Assembly (NCBI RefSeq): GCF_030272615.1
Contig: NC_081415.1
Location: 507,425,373 to 507,485,372 of the forward strand
Source: Cryptomeria japonica
Lineage: Eukaryota; Streptophyta; Pinopsida; Cupressales; Cupressaceae
Direction: 5' to 3'
Length of the DNA: 60,000 nt
Part shown: piece after piece, positions 1 through 12,226 of the stretch
How positions within the stretch are numbered: the stretch's first letter is position 1
Layout of the letters: each line of letters begins with the position of its first letter
The notes under the pieces: model-generated
What the model saw: the letters and a program-made list of their open reading frames with translations, nothing else
Told to the model about the DNA's origin: nothing
The model's database searches: none
Made by a program: the position numbers and the translations under genes

Positions 1-170
1 ATTTGTCTGATCGCAGGAATTAATTAAAAAAAATTGTTTCATTTCTGTTTCTGTTTCTGTTTAATTTTAACAATCTGTCTGATCACAGGAATTAATTAAA
101 AATTATGTTTCTTTTCTGTTTCTGCTCTGTTTAATTATAATCTGTTTGACCGTAGGAAAGTGTGAAAGTA

Positions 171-203
171 GGAGAGTATGCTCTTGTCTATCTAGACAAT
201 TAG
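171..203 (+). promoter_or_regulatory. Leader double hairpin, copy 1
   Basis: Two adjacent hairpins can form: GAGAG/CTCTC around a TATG loop, then TTGTCTA/TAGACAA with a 2-nt loop. The same arrangement occurs at 859-889 in this element and at 26138-26169 in element 2 with different but paired bases. A role in RNA packaging or translation is a guess. Confidence 0.5.
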
Positions 204-858
204 AAATCCAGACCTGGCATTGTTCTATTCTGTTTCGCCATATCTGCTTTTATCTTCACTCCATTTCCCTCCAAACTTCACTAGATCCCCCGTATTTCTA
301 TTTTGCACATTTCCTTCCTTGAGGGCCTTATCCCAAAATTCACTTCTTGAAGCCCAAAATCCCACATTCCTCTATTTTTAGGGTTTGCCATAACTCCTTC
401 CCCTTTTATCCAATCACCACCAAATTTTCCCATATTGTCCATCTCCAACTTTTGCTTCTTTGTCCCTCTTGGACAAACTTTTTCATTCCTCCATCTCTCC
501 TCCAAAATCTCCATTTTTTGCTTGCTTATCCCTTGGAAAGTAGCAAAAACCTAGTCAAACACCACTTACCCATCAAATTTTCCTCCAAATCCACATTTGT
601 CATTAGTAAAAAAGTTTTTATTCATGTTTTTCTTACTTATTCACAAAAATTCAAAAATATTAATATTTTTGTCATTTTGTTGTCTTTTGTAGGATGCTTG
701 TTGAAGACTCTATTTTTCAAACTACTAATCAAGTTGTTTTGCAGGTTGCCTAAGAAATCTGACCAAACATTGTGCATTTATTCAAATTAGGCACCTAGAT
801 ATTAATTAAAATGGAATAAACCATTGTCTTATGTGTCTTTAAGAAAAGCGTAAAGGTA

Positions 859-889
859 GGAGAGTATGCTCTCGTCTAGCTAGACGATT
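859..889 (+). promoter_or_regulatory. Leader double hairpin, copy 2
   Basis: This is a second copy of the motif at 171-203, within a direct repeat of about 60 bp spaced about 690 bp apart. GAGAG/CTCTC with a TATG loop is followed by the 16-bp perfect palindrome TCGTCTAGCTAGACGA. Compared with copy 1 both arms have changed together (TTGTC/GACAA to TCGTC/GACGA). Confidence 0.5.
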
Positions 890-2459
890 AGAAATCCAGA
901 CCCTCCAACCTTTTCTTGTTTGATTGCATGTTTACCTCTGGTGGGCCTGCCCTCCCAACTTTCTCTTTGAGAAGGTAAGAGGGGAACGACCCAAGTGAGT
1001 ACACCCGGACTTGGGGTTCCCAACTCGCTATAATAAATAGGCCATTGACTATGAAAGGGTCAATGGTTGGGGCTATATGAGAGTTCACTCTCACATTGGG
1101 TGCTTAGTAGGATCCTAGAGATCTCAGTCATGCTTGCATGACTACTAAGTTCTTGGTGCTTCGTTGGGCTATAGGCCTCAATTGCGCTTGTGCAACTTCG
1201 AAGGGTAGCTCCTAACGGGAAGACTTACTAAACACCTTGTTCATAGTGGCCAAAAACCTTCTAGTCATTGGTGCAAGAGGTTGGACCTCTGAAGCCGCCC
1301 ATATTTTTACGACCCTTAGTAGAGACACAAAGTTCACCATGAGGAGTTTTCATGGGAATTGATGCTTGGCTGCCCCGAGAAGTGAGTGTCGTGGAGGGGA
1401 GCCAGTGGGGTCAAGCATCTAAGTGTCCGCTCTGGGTAAGCGTAGCTGGGAAACCAATTGGGATCCAATGACTATTGTCCTTGCCAGCCTTAAGAATGTT
1501 GTATATGAGCATGAGTGTCTTTGAGATAATATGCATTTGATCATTGTGTTTGCTTTGTTTGATACATACTTGCCAAGAGAAGACTAAAAACACATCACTA
1601 TCCCCAAACACTTTGCAAAAACACTTGTCAAGACACAAATAATTTTCCAAGTCATTACCCACACAAAGTCCAAAATTGCGTCAAGACTTCGTTCGTCCCA
1701 TGTTTCATAAGCCCAAGAGAGAAGCTAAGAGTTCATCATCTCCATCAAAATTCAAGTTTGTCCTTTGAAACACCAACTATCGTCCAAATCAGGGTGGTGG
1801 TGTCCCTTCATATAACTTGCCATTCGAATCTATCTTCCATTGAGTGATGTTCATGCTAAGAACAACCTAGTCATCAAGTTTCTTCTAAGCCATCACTATC
1901 ATACCTCCTCCATCAATCATCCTCGAATTTCCCAAGGACTTAGCACATCAAATCAATCTCCCTCCACTATCAAATCAATTATCAAAATTCATATCCAATT
2001 ATCCTCTAATCCAATTTAACCTTGCGTTAAGGTTACATGCCTTGTGAAATTCCATTTAGACCTCATCATTAATCAATTGGCTCTCGTGCTTGAAGGGGAA
2101 TCCTCTCCAAACACCTTTTTCCTAATCCTTTTGAGTCAATCAAGACTCTTAACTCATGTCTTTACTTTTCTTAGGGTCATTAGTCAACCCTTGGTATAAG
2201 AGAGGCTTTTTAATCATCAATCCAAGGTCTAAATTCTACACAACTTGGCCATGACCCTACTTGTGGTTGCATCCACCACCTAAAATCCTCATCCAAGGAC
2301 TAAGGTGTCGAATCCTAATTGAATCCAGGCTCTAATCCAAGAACCATACCAATCAAAAAAATCGCTTGTCATAAAAGACAATCCAAAATTCCACAAATAT
2401 CTTGCTAAGTCCTTTCATCACAAATTTCCCCCTCCAAAATTTTCCAAGGTTATTCATGT

Positions 2460-4559
2460 ATGGTTGCAACTCAATCCCACAAGAGAAAGATGGCTGAACA
2501 ACAATATGGCATGCCAAACATTAGTGCCCTATATGAGGATCCCATGCAAGATCCTACACAAAGTGGGCAACCTAGCAATCAAGATCAAAGCCAAAATCCT
2601 AGCATGGTTAGCGAAGATGAACTCTCTCCAGAAGTGCAAACTTTCCTAGCGGATTCTTATAACCAAGAGATGATGGAAAAGTTTATTCAACACAATCCTA
2701 CTGCACTTCTGAAAACTCTCCTTGAGAGTGGAGCTCAACTTCTGCCTGAATTTAATAGATCCACTCTCGCCCAACAACCACAAGGAGACCTCACTCCCAC
2801 ACAAAGTGTTGCACCTATTATTCAAACTCAATCAATCACAGCCCCATCAATCATCCAAGCTCAATCAATGCCACCTGCGACACATCCCACTGTGGTCTCC
2901 ATCCCACCTTCTTCCTCCTTACCATCTATACCACTATCAAATCCGATCTCATCTATTCTCCAACACACTTCTATACCACCTCCTTCCATTCAACCACATA
3001 TCTCTATTCCACAAACTTCCCTTCCTGCCAACAATGTCGCAAATTTCATCCGAGCCGTACTCAATCCCGTCACAACAGTTTGCGGACCGCAACCAACTAT
3101 CACACAAATCTTTGCAACATCGGTCCTCACATCCCACGTTCCCACCTCCTCATCATATCAATATATTGGTGGTGGTGCACCTTCTTTGGTTCACCCAATT
3201 CTTGGGGCAAATACAATTCATCATTATCAAAGTCCACAACAAGATTTCATCAAGGAAATTCAAGACATGAAAAATATCATCAAGGACATGAAACAAAGGA
3301 CTAATAAAAGGAAAACTTACTCATTCGAAGAGTTTTGCCCTTGTCCTTATGACCCATCTATATCAGTTACACCCTATCCCCTAGGATTTGAGATCCCCAA
3401 ATTCACCAAGTATGAAGGCAAAGGAGACCCCTGCGACCATGTCCGAGAATTCGACATCTTATGCCAAAAAGTCTCCTATAGTGACCTTTATCTTTGTAGA
3501 CTCTTTCCCAAGAGTTTCACGGGAGATGCTCTGGCATGGTTCTCATTTCTACCACGAGGTTCCATTGTCTCCTTTCTAGACTTGGTAGAAAAATTTGTGG
3601 CCCACTATGCTCACAACATGGTTAATAATGTTTCTATGATGGACCTATGCAATACAAAACAAAGACCCGGAGAAACCTTTGCCAATTTCCTACAAAGATG
3701 GTGACATCTTATCAAAAAATTCTAGTGGGACATGCCAAAACAACATCAAATTGAGCTATTTCAAAAGAACTTGGTGCCTGAACTTTCAAGACCCTTAATA
3801 TCCCAATGTATCAAATTCTTCCAAAAATTGACCGATAAGGGCCTCGCCCTTGAACGTGTCTTGTTGGAGGAAGGAACCTTGAAACATTACCAGAAATCAA
3901 CACAAAGTTCTTCCTCTTATCATAATGACAAGCCAAAATTCTAGTCTAAGAACAAAAATGGGGTCAATGATGGTGTAACTGATGCAAAGCGGGTCCAAAC
4001 TGTGGCTGCTGCCCCAAAATCCACCACCAATAATCATCAATTCAGTAATCAAAACAATCAAAATCAATCCCAAAAACCTCACAACAATGTCTCAATCCAG
4101 GGACGACCACCCCGATCAAATAACAGGACCCCAAGAGACTTCACTCCTCTTGCTGAGCCTATTGAAATGGTGTTTCAAAAACTTGTCCAAGCAGGTGTAG
4201 TGGTTTTTCCAATCACTCACCCGTTTGACCCCAATCAACCTAAACCAAGATGGTATAATGAAAATGAGTATTGTGAATACCATCGTATCAAGGGACATGA
4301 TACACGAAAGTGTACGAAACTGAAGATCTACACACAAGATCTCATTGATAGAGGTGAGATTGAAGTAGAAAATGCAAAACCTGGTAATAACAATGACAAA
4401 CTCAAAATGTACCGGGAACCCTTCCCGAAGCATGATAAAGGAAAAGGCTCATCATCTAATGCAATGGGTTATGACTACGCTAATCACATAACCAGATTTG
4501 ATTTTTTAGTAGGTCGCATTGAACCTGCAGACACTTATGTCAATATCATAACCATCTGA
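2460..4559 (+). pseudogene. gag: Element 1 gag (capsid/nucleocapsid region), interrupted
   Basis: This is the structural gag part of a continuous gag-pol frame; in the family it packages element RNA into cytoplasmic particles. The first ATG of the open frame is at 2460. A proline/serine/glutamine-rich N-terminal part is followed by a retrotransposon-gag core (about 3370-3900; PYPLGFEIPKF, DALAWFSFLP, FVAHYAHN) and a C-terminal zinc-knuckle-like CxxH...H...C block near 4270-4310 (CEYHRIKGHDTRKC). In-frame stops: TGA 3702, TAG 3723, TAG 3942 and TGA 4557. Element 2 carries Arg at the position of 3702 and Trp at that of 3942, so the changes fit CGA to TGA and TGG to TAG. The same frame continues into the protease, so gag and pol were one polyprotein. 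Confidence 0.85.
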
Positions 4560-4622
4560 GGAGTTAATCCTCCTTCTTCCCAAAGCAGACCAAATCCTAC
4601 TAGGATAGTCATTCAAGGTGCC

Positions 4623-7380
4623 ATGCCTTCCACCTCCCATTTCCAGAATGACTGCAATGTAACTACACGTCGAGGTAAAATCACCATCCAAGGAGTCCCT
4701 CCCCCACCAAACCCCCTGCCCATGTCTTCCACCCGTCGATATGACCTCCTAGACCACCTTGGGAAGACCCCCACTCAGATCTCGATTTTGGAACTTCTTA
4801 AAACTTCCCCGGTCCATAAAGAAATTTTGGAACAAGCCTTCCTCAAATCACACGTTCCTGATAACATCAACACCACCCAATTCCAAGCCCTCATTAGAAA
4901 CCTTGCTGCCCAACAACACCTTGTATTTACCTCCAAAGATGCACCCGCAGATGAAGACCATAACAAACCTTTGCACATCGAAGCTCTTATCCACAAGAAC
5001 AAGGTCAAACGTATCCTGATAGACGATGGATCTGGGCTTAATCTGTGTACATACAAATTAATAAAACAATTGGGACTTTCTGAAGATCCGATAGACACAT
5101 CAGGAAGGATCACAATAAAGGCATATGATGATGCAGAAAGAGTTTCAAAGGGCATGATCATTTTGCCTCTTCAAGTGGGCCCCATTACAATTGAAACCCC
5201 TTGCCAAGTACTAGATCTTGATCTCCCCTACAACATTCTCCTTGGTCAGCCATGGATTCACTCCTTGAAGGCTGTACCCTCCACCTATCACCAATGCATC
5301 AAATTCCCCTTCAATGAAAGAGAGATAACTATCAAAAGTGATCCACAACCCTTCCAGTATTGCAAACTCCTAGAGGAAAACCATCCATATCATTGCCCAT
5401 TAAATAGACCCTTGCCAATGCCTCCCTCTGACACATCAAATGTTGCCTCCACATCATCCCAACCAGATAATCAAATCAAGATCTTGGACAATGGCTGTGG
5501 AGAATACAAATTGGTGGACGTCTTATTAATAGGCAACCTCCCTCTCTCTCCTAAGTCATTTCACAAACCAAAAGAGCTCAAAAAGGACCCAGAACCAGTC
5601 ATGCAATGCCAAAATACCACCTTCCAGCAATGGGGCCCACTTAATGAGGAGAGCCTTGAAGAAGATGTCTCTTTCTGGTTGTACCAGGAAGAGGATGATG
5701 ATCCAACAAGAATATCCAAAAAAATGTATCTAAAAGCATTTGCCATAGTTGAAAGAATGGGTTACAAAGGACATGGCCTAGGACCAGAGGAGAAAGGAAG
5801 AAAAACACCCATAAATCCTATCTCCTACAGATACAACAGAGGCTTGGGGTACACCCTGGTGCCTAAGATTACTATCGCTGGTGCCCCTTCTAGTCCTTCT
5901 TCGGATATCGAAAGCGCTGACGAAGAGGAATTCCACGAAATGCCTTATGAATATGAGAAAGATATCTTCCTTGACATTTACATCAATACCATCACCCCCG
6001 TAACCCCTCCCACTTCACACGAGCTACATCTTGTCCATCCTAAACTCATTGACTGGGGCCAACGAGACAAACCCACTTTAGATATCTATGCTGATGATAA
6101 TGCTCTCATTGCTCTCCTGACGACGCGAAACCTGGAAGATTGTAACAAAATCGAGGGTATTCAACTACACAAAAAAGGATACTTTGGTAGTCAGATCAAT
6201 GCCCTTAGCCATAAAAAAGATAATAAAAGGAAAAGACATGATTCCCTAGGTGAAAACCTCCCTGAGGCACCTTTGGATGAACAAAAAATAAAAACAAAGG
6301 GCGTATCCGAAAGTGAAAACTTGGAAAAAACACTTGACGATGAGGGACTTGACCTCCCTATCATTGGTTACCTTCCACAGGACAAATCAAATTTGTTGAT
6401 AGAAGAAATAGACAACATCAACATGGGCACCAAAGTCATTCTGAAAAATGTGCTCATTGCCAAATCCCTTACAGAAATAGAGAAACAAGACTTCATCAAC
6501 TTCCTTACAGAGGTAAAAATCAATATTGCATGGTCCTATTGCGATATGCCAGGGTTGGATCCTGCCTTAGTGGTTCACAATCTCGCTGTCCACCCAGACG
6601 TAAAACCTATAAAACAAAAACTGCACAAAATGCACCCGCATATTGCTCTCCTGGTCAAGGCAAAACTCCAAAAGATGTTAGATGCAAAATTCATCAAACC
6701 CATAGACTATGCTGAATGGGTCTCTAACATTGTACTTGTTGGCAAACCTGCCGGGGGCATCCGCATCTGCACAGATTTCTGAGATCTAAATAGAGCTTGT
6801 CCTAAAGATGATTTCCCGCTCCCCAATATAGACATGATTGTGGACCTTACAACATGACATGAAATCCTATCGCTAATGGATGGGTTTTCTGGATACAACC
6901 AAATCAGGATAGCAGACGAGGATCAACATAAAACCATATTCACAACACCATGGGGTACTTTCTGTTACCGGGTCATGCCTTTTGGCCTTAAAAATGCTAG
7001 AGCTACATATCAACGTGCAATGACAATAATTTTTCATGACCTCTTGCACAAAATTATGGAGGACGACGTGGATGATCTGCTGGGCAAATCAAAGACAAGA
7101 CAAGAGCACATCCCTATTCTAAAACAGATCTTCAAAAGATTGGAAAAATACAAGCTGCGCCTAAATCCCAAAAAGTGTGTGTTTGGCGTCACATCAGGAA
7201 AACTACTAGGATTCATTGGTTCCCACAGAGGCATCAAGGTTGATCCCGTAAAGATAAAGGCTATTATGGAAATGCCTCCACCAAGAACTCTCAGACAACT
7301 GCACAGTCTCCAGGGAAAACTCCAGTCTGTCAGGCGTTTCATTTCACAGCTAGTAGACAAGTGCCATCCATTTGCACACA
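4623..7380 (+). pseudogene. pol: Element 1 pol, first part: protease, G-patch, reverse transcriptase
   Basis: Same frame as gag. An aspartic protease domain (about 4960-5330) has the active-site motif LIDDGSG at 5014-5034; the enzyme cuts the polyprotein. A G-patch (about 5737-5815; ERMGYKGHGLG then GR) follows, a nucleic-acid-binding module. Acidic linker sequence leads to reverse transcriptase from about 6490 (WSYCDMPGLDP, FIKPIDYAEWVSNIV, MPFGLKNARATYQRAM). The catalytic box reads DVDD at 7065-7076 where the family has YVDD, so the first residue is replaced. TGA stops at 6780 and 6855 break the frame. A 2-bp gain in a CA run at about 7371-7381 shifts the frame: downstream homology continues in the next frame. 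Confidence 0.88.
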
Positions 7381-9688
7381 CTTGTTGCGTAAAGACACAA
7401 AATTCAAATGGAATTTCTTATGTCAAAAGGCCTTTGAGAAATTAAAAGAATATCTAGCATCACCTCTAGTTTTGATGCCACCTACCCCTGGAAAACCTCT
7501 CATTTTGTACATATGTGCTACTACAGTGGCATTGGGGGCATTATTGGTGCAAACAGATGATCAAGGGAAGGAACACGCCATTTACTACATCAGTCGGACA
7601 TTGGTAGGATATGAACTCAATTACACCCCCATTGAAAGATCATGTTTGGCATTAGTGTTTAGCACACAAAAACTTTGACACTATATGCTGAACAACAAAA
7701 CAAAGCTGATTGGCAAGATAGACCCGCTTAAATATCTCTTGTCTAAAGATGCTCTCACTGGAAGAACCGCTAAATGGGTCATGCTCTTGAGCGAGTTTGA
7801 CATTGAATACATGGACAAAAAGGCAATCAAGGGACAAGTTATTGCAGATCAACTGGCTGAAGCTCCACTTCCAGGTGACCATCCTCTTCTCATAGAATTA
7901 CTAGATGAGTTCATTATGGCTGTCACCACATCCCCCACATGGCAATTATACTTTGATGGCTCTTGCACCCAAAATGGATCGGGGGCAAGAATATTATTGG
8001 TCACACCTCAAGGAGATGGCATCCCCAAATCATACAAGATAGCCTTTGCATGTACCAATAACATAGAAAAATACGAGGCACTCATCACAGGTTTGCATTT
8101 GGCTATCCACTGGAAAATAAAAGAGTTACAAGTTTATGGTGATTCTCAGCTCATTATAAAACAAGTCAATGATGAGTACCAGACAAAAGATGATAAACTC
8201 CTTCCTTACCGTACCATGGTTGAAGATCTTAAGAAACATTTCACAACAGTCACATTTAATCAAATTCCATGAACAAACAACAGGGCTGTAGATGCAATGA
8301 CCACCATTGGCTCCCTCCTTCAAATGTCAGCACACAGTCAGAAGTGCGAGTTCTTGGTCGAACAATTATTTATACCAGCATATGACCTACCAAAGTTTGA
8401 AATGGTGTGTGTTCTCGTTGGTCCTGAGTCCCCTTGGTACCAAGAAACCTTCGCTTTCCTTAAAGACAACACCATTCCCCCACATCTCACAAAAACCCAA
8501 CAACAAACCTTCATCCGCTGATGTGCTCATTACACCATCCTCAGAGACACCCTATTCAGAAGGCATTTCGATGGTTCCCTCCTAAGGTGTTTAGATAAAC
8601 AAGAGGCAGAATGGGCATTACGCGAAGTACACGAGGGTATCTGTGGGGCACACTCAAGTGGGCTCACATTGTCTAAAAAGATTTTGAAAACAGGATACTA
8701 TTGGCCTAAAATGGAGGTAGATGCATATAATTATGTGAAGAAATGCATCCCTTGCTAGCAACATGGCAACAAAATTCATGCACCATCACAAGAATTGTAG
8801 CCATTTATAACACCATGGCCCTTCTAACAGTGGGGGTTTGATCTCATTGGGAAAATCCACCCTTCATCTTCCAATGGACATAAATTCATTATCACCACCA
8901 CTGAATACTTCACCAAGTGGGTAAAGGCTATCCCTCTTACTTTCACCACCGACAAGCAAATATCCAAATTCATCCTGAACTATCTAATCTGCCAGTATGA
9001 CATCCCAAAAGTTATTATCATAGATAATGGAAAACAATTTAAAAACCAGGATGTCAAAGAACTCTGCCAAAAATTCAACATCCAACATCACTTCTCCACC
9101 CCATATTATCCCCAAGGCAACAGCCAAGCTGAGGCTTCTAATAAAACCTTAATCAAAATCCTCAGAAAGATAGTTAATGAAGTTGGCCGTGATTGGCACC
9201 TCCAACTCCATCCCGCTTTGTGGGCCTACTGCACCTCCATCCGCACCCCCATAGGCACCACCCATTATTCCCTGGTCTTTGACTCCAAAGCCATCCTTCC
9301 CCTTGAGATCGAGATCCCCTCTCTAAGGGTATCGCTGCAAGACATCCTACCAGAGGAAGAATACAGAATTGCCCGCTTACAAGAGCTAGAATTGTTAGAT
9401 GAAAGGTGCCTCAAGGTCTTGAACCATCTCCGGGTATATCAGAACCCCTTGCGGATGAGTTATCACAAAAAAGTCAGAACCTGAGAATTCCAAGTTGGTG
9501 ATCTTGTCCTCATGGAGAATCAGAATCTACAAGAAAGAGAAAAGAAAGGCAAGTTCGAGCCTAATTGGCTTGGACCATATGTAATCACATCAAAATATGG
9601 ATCAGGAGCTTATCAGTTGGCTACTCCTGAAGGCAATCCTTTGGATGATCCAATGAATATCATGCACCTCAAAAGATTTTATTCTTAG
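7361..9688 (+). pseudogene. pol: Element 1 pol, second part: RNase H, archaeal-type RNase H, integrase
   Basis: After the frameshift one frame runs to the TAG at 9686-9688. The usual Ty3 RNase H lies at about 7450-7680 (GKPLILYI, HAIYYISRTLVGYE). A connector (EFDIEYMDKKAIKGQVIADQLAE) leads to a second RNase H at about 7925-8330 with acidic residues in YFDGS, KYEAL and GDSQL; this second RNase H is a Tat hallmark. Integrase follows at about 8570-9690: an HHCC-like zinc region ending CIPC, then the DDE core with D in FDLIG, D in IIDNG and E in SQAEASNK, and a C-terminal segment ending HLKRFYS. Stops lie at 7676, 8270, 8519, 8756, 8798, 8825 and 9482; most sit where the family has Arg or Gln. 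Confidence 0.87.
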
Positions 9689-11487
9689 TCCTCAGAAAGT
9701 CTTAAATTGTCAAAAAAATCAAGAAAAAAATAAAAATAAAAAAAAATGAGAAAAAGATCCTGAAAAAATCATCACTTTGGTGAAAACCTGGCAAACAGGT
9801 GCCTTATGACACAAAAAAATTAAAAAAGAAAGAAAAAGAAAGAAAAACAATCCATCCACCAGTGAAAACCACTTTGTGGCGCTATGGACAAGTACCTTGG
9901 TGAAAACCTCCATGCAGGGGCTAAGGTAAATAATTGTATCCACTGTTTATCCGATCGACACTGCAAATCATCTACCATCCAGCCTACCCATGCGCAACAT
10001 TCCTTCTTTTCTGCCTCCCAATAAAACATGCGTATGATGATGAGTCTTCACTTGAGTCATGAACAAGGAATGTCCCATTAAAATTGAGCTTTTATGCCTC
10101 TGTGTAAGCTTCAAGAAGTCTTCAGAAACAATCCCAAGTTCACAGGTCACTCTCCAAAACCATAGAATCACTTGCCTAATCCAAAAGCCCACTTTGCCCT
10201 AGGGATGATCCCTTCCCTTTCCTGGCAACCTAATTCTTCATCCTAGTTCTACTCTTGGCAAGAGGTATCATTTGGTCGCAAGGAAGTGACTTGTTATATT
10301 TTGTTAGATCTTTTCATATAGACTTGCATCTTTTTCCCTATGACTGCCACTATTTACGACTGCCTGGGTTCTTCCATATCCAGGTACATTAGGATAGGCG
10401 TATACTAGGGCATATTTCATAGTATGGCATGTTTTGGATCCCTCTTGTATAAACCGATGACCTGGTACTGTTTATTAACACTTACCTTCTCATGTACAAG
10501 AGGTATCGGTGTGTTTGAGAGTTTCCTTGCACGAACCCACAACTTTGTATTAGTGTTTCTTAACACTTGCATTGTTGTGTGCAAGAAATTCCCATTTGTC
10601 TATAGAGTCAGTCCACGCCCTGGGTTCCTCATGGCATCCTGATTTCTATAATCAGTGGTGGAAGCCACTTAGGGCAACATCAAACTAGGTTGGCTCTCCA
10701 CATTTGTTGTGCACAAAATCTCATCATCATTCCATCAAATCCTAAACTCAATAATCCCATGGAGTTCTCAATTTCCCCCACTTCCCATCTATTCCATATT
10801 CTTCTATCTAAGATCATTGTGTTATTATTGGCATATTCCCTCTTTTCATTAATTCATTCAATACATTTACCATATAAGATTGCATCACATAAATAAAAGA
10901 TACACTCATCCATATAGCATTACATTTAGACTGCATCATAAATCATTCACACATGTGTATTTATACATAAAACATAAAAATCACTCATCCTGCATCCAAA
11001 AACTATGTCAGCAACACATCATAAACATACATACATAAGCATCCACTCTGCATCACAAAATAGATCAGCATAGCACATCCATGATTGCATCCATATATAA
11101 CATCATAAGAAAAACAAAAATAATCCATCACAATAAATGCTACACATCATCTGTCACCAATCGAATCATATATATATATATATAAAGAGGAAAATATGTC
11201 CATCATGATACAATGACCCCTCATTGGGTCTGTTGTGGCATATATGGGCCCCCATGAGGGCCCATCTTCCCCCGCGATCTCGCCTCTCCTATTCTTCCTT
11301 CCAAATTCTTCACGACTGCTTCATATTTCTTGCTCATTTATCCCTTCCACCCTGATTCTTCTTCCTCTCTTTTTTTTTGAGAATTTTTTGTCCTTTTTTT
11401 TTGAAAAAATTCTCGAGGGGGCGTACACCTCCCATGCTTTACACTGGGGCATCCTTTTCTTCTTCTATCTTCTACACATCGCCAAAA
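9689..11487 (+). other. 3' untranslated region of element 1, proximal part
   Basis: No gene. It starts with A-rich low-complexity DNA (9710-9850) that holds the motif GGTGAAAACCTGGCAAA (about 9779), which recurs in element 2 at about 35078. AC/AT-rich DNA follows (10,900-11,190) with a short (AT)n near 11170-11184. The frames at 9719-10192 (minus), 10424-10896 and 11235-11492 show no recognisable domain. Confidence 0.55.
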
Positions 11488-11540
11488 TGTAGACACTTAA
11501 AAATAATTATCTTAGTTATTTTTAATTCCTCACATAATTA
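11488..11540 (+). repeat. Extra partial copy of the element 1 LTR start
   Basis: CAAAATGTAGACACTTAAAA here matches the polypurine-tract/LTR junction at 12221-12240 and continues with the same sequence for about 45 bp. It lies 739 bp upstream of the LTR start at 12227 and before the tandem array, so it is either a partial duplication or the scar of an aberrant reverse-transcription event. Confidence 0.6.
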
Positions 11541-11551
11541 ATTCTGATTCT

Positions 11552-12130
11552 GATCATGTCTTATACAGGATGTACCTGAAACCAGACGCTGTGATCAATC
11601 ATGTCTTATACAGGATGAATCCTTCTTGAAACCAGACGTTGTGATCAATCATGTCTTATACAGGATGTATCCTTCCTGAAACCAGATGTTGTGATCTGAT
11701 CATGTCTTATACAAGATGAATCCTTCCTGAAACTAGATGTTGTGATCTAATCATGTCTTATACAGGATGAATCCTTCCTGAAACCAGACATTATGATCTG
11801 ATCATGTCTTATACAGGATGAATCCTTCCTAAAACCAGATGTTGTGATCTGATCATGTCTTATACAGGATGAATCCTTCCTGAAACCAGACGTTGTGATC
11901 TGATCATGTCTTATACGGGATGAATCCTTCCTAAAACCAAATGTTGTGATCTGATCATGTCTTATACATGATGTATCCTTCCTAAAACCAGATGTTGTGA
12001 TCTGATCATGTCTTATACAGGATGAATCCTTCCTGAAACTAGACGTTATGATCTGATCATGTCTTATACATGATGTATCCTTCCTAAAACCAGATGCTCT
12101 GATCATGTCTTATACAGGATGACTCCTTCC
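11552..12130 (+). repeat. 51-bp tandem array in element 1 3' region
   Basis: About twelve units of mostly 51 bp, each with GATCATGTCTTATACAGGAT followed by ATCCTTCCTGAAACCAGA. The unit is a multiple of three and lacks stops on the minus strand, which explains a 119-residue antisense frame with a 17-residue period. A four-unit version lies at the same relative place in element 2 (36226-36417), so the array is an inherited part of this element group. Confidence 0.9.
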
Positions 12131-12212
12131 TGAAATTGAACTGAATCTAGACCTAATCAATCGAATCAAACAAGATTATTCTTTGAATCAACACATCATC
12201 ACACCTCGCTTC

Positions 12213-12226
12213 AAAGAGGGGCAAAA
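12213..12226 (+). promoter_or_regulatory. Polypurine tract of element 1
   Basis: AAAGAGGGGCAAAA directly precedes the LTR start TGTAGTC. It is the expected primer site for plus-strand DNA synthesis. The identical tract precedes the 3' LTR of element 2. Confidence 0.8.

Larger units (their letters stand above)
1..2459 (+). other. 5' untranslated leader of element 1
   Basis: About 2.4 kb without a supported gene. It has a short direct repeat near 1-90 (an ATCxxAGGAATTAATTA-type block), a pyrimidine-rich stretch (240-560), and segments around 720-1000 that align by eye with element 2 leader sequence near 26,000-26,300. The open frame at 347-790 has the composition of noncoding pyrimidine-rich DNA and is not called. 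Long leaders before gag are usual in Tat elements. Confidence 0.6.

Noticed and set aside
347-790. 147-residue plus frame in the element 1 leader
   Set aside because: Pyrimidine-rich DNA gives Phe/Leu/Ser-rich translation; no homology to a gag or any protein I know, and gag starts at 2460.
11747-12106. 119-residue antisense frame with 17-residue repeats
   Set aside because: It is the reverse reading of the 51-bp tandem array; no start signal or known domain. Kept only as a finding about the array.
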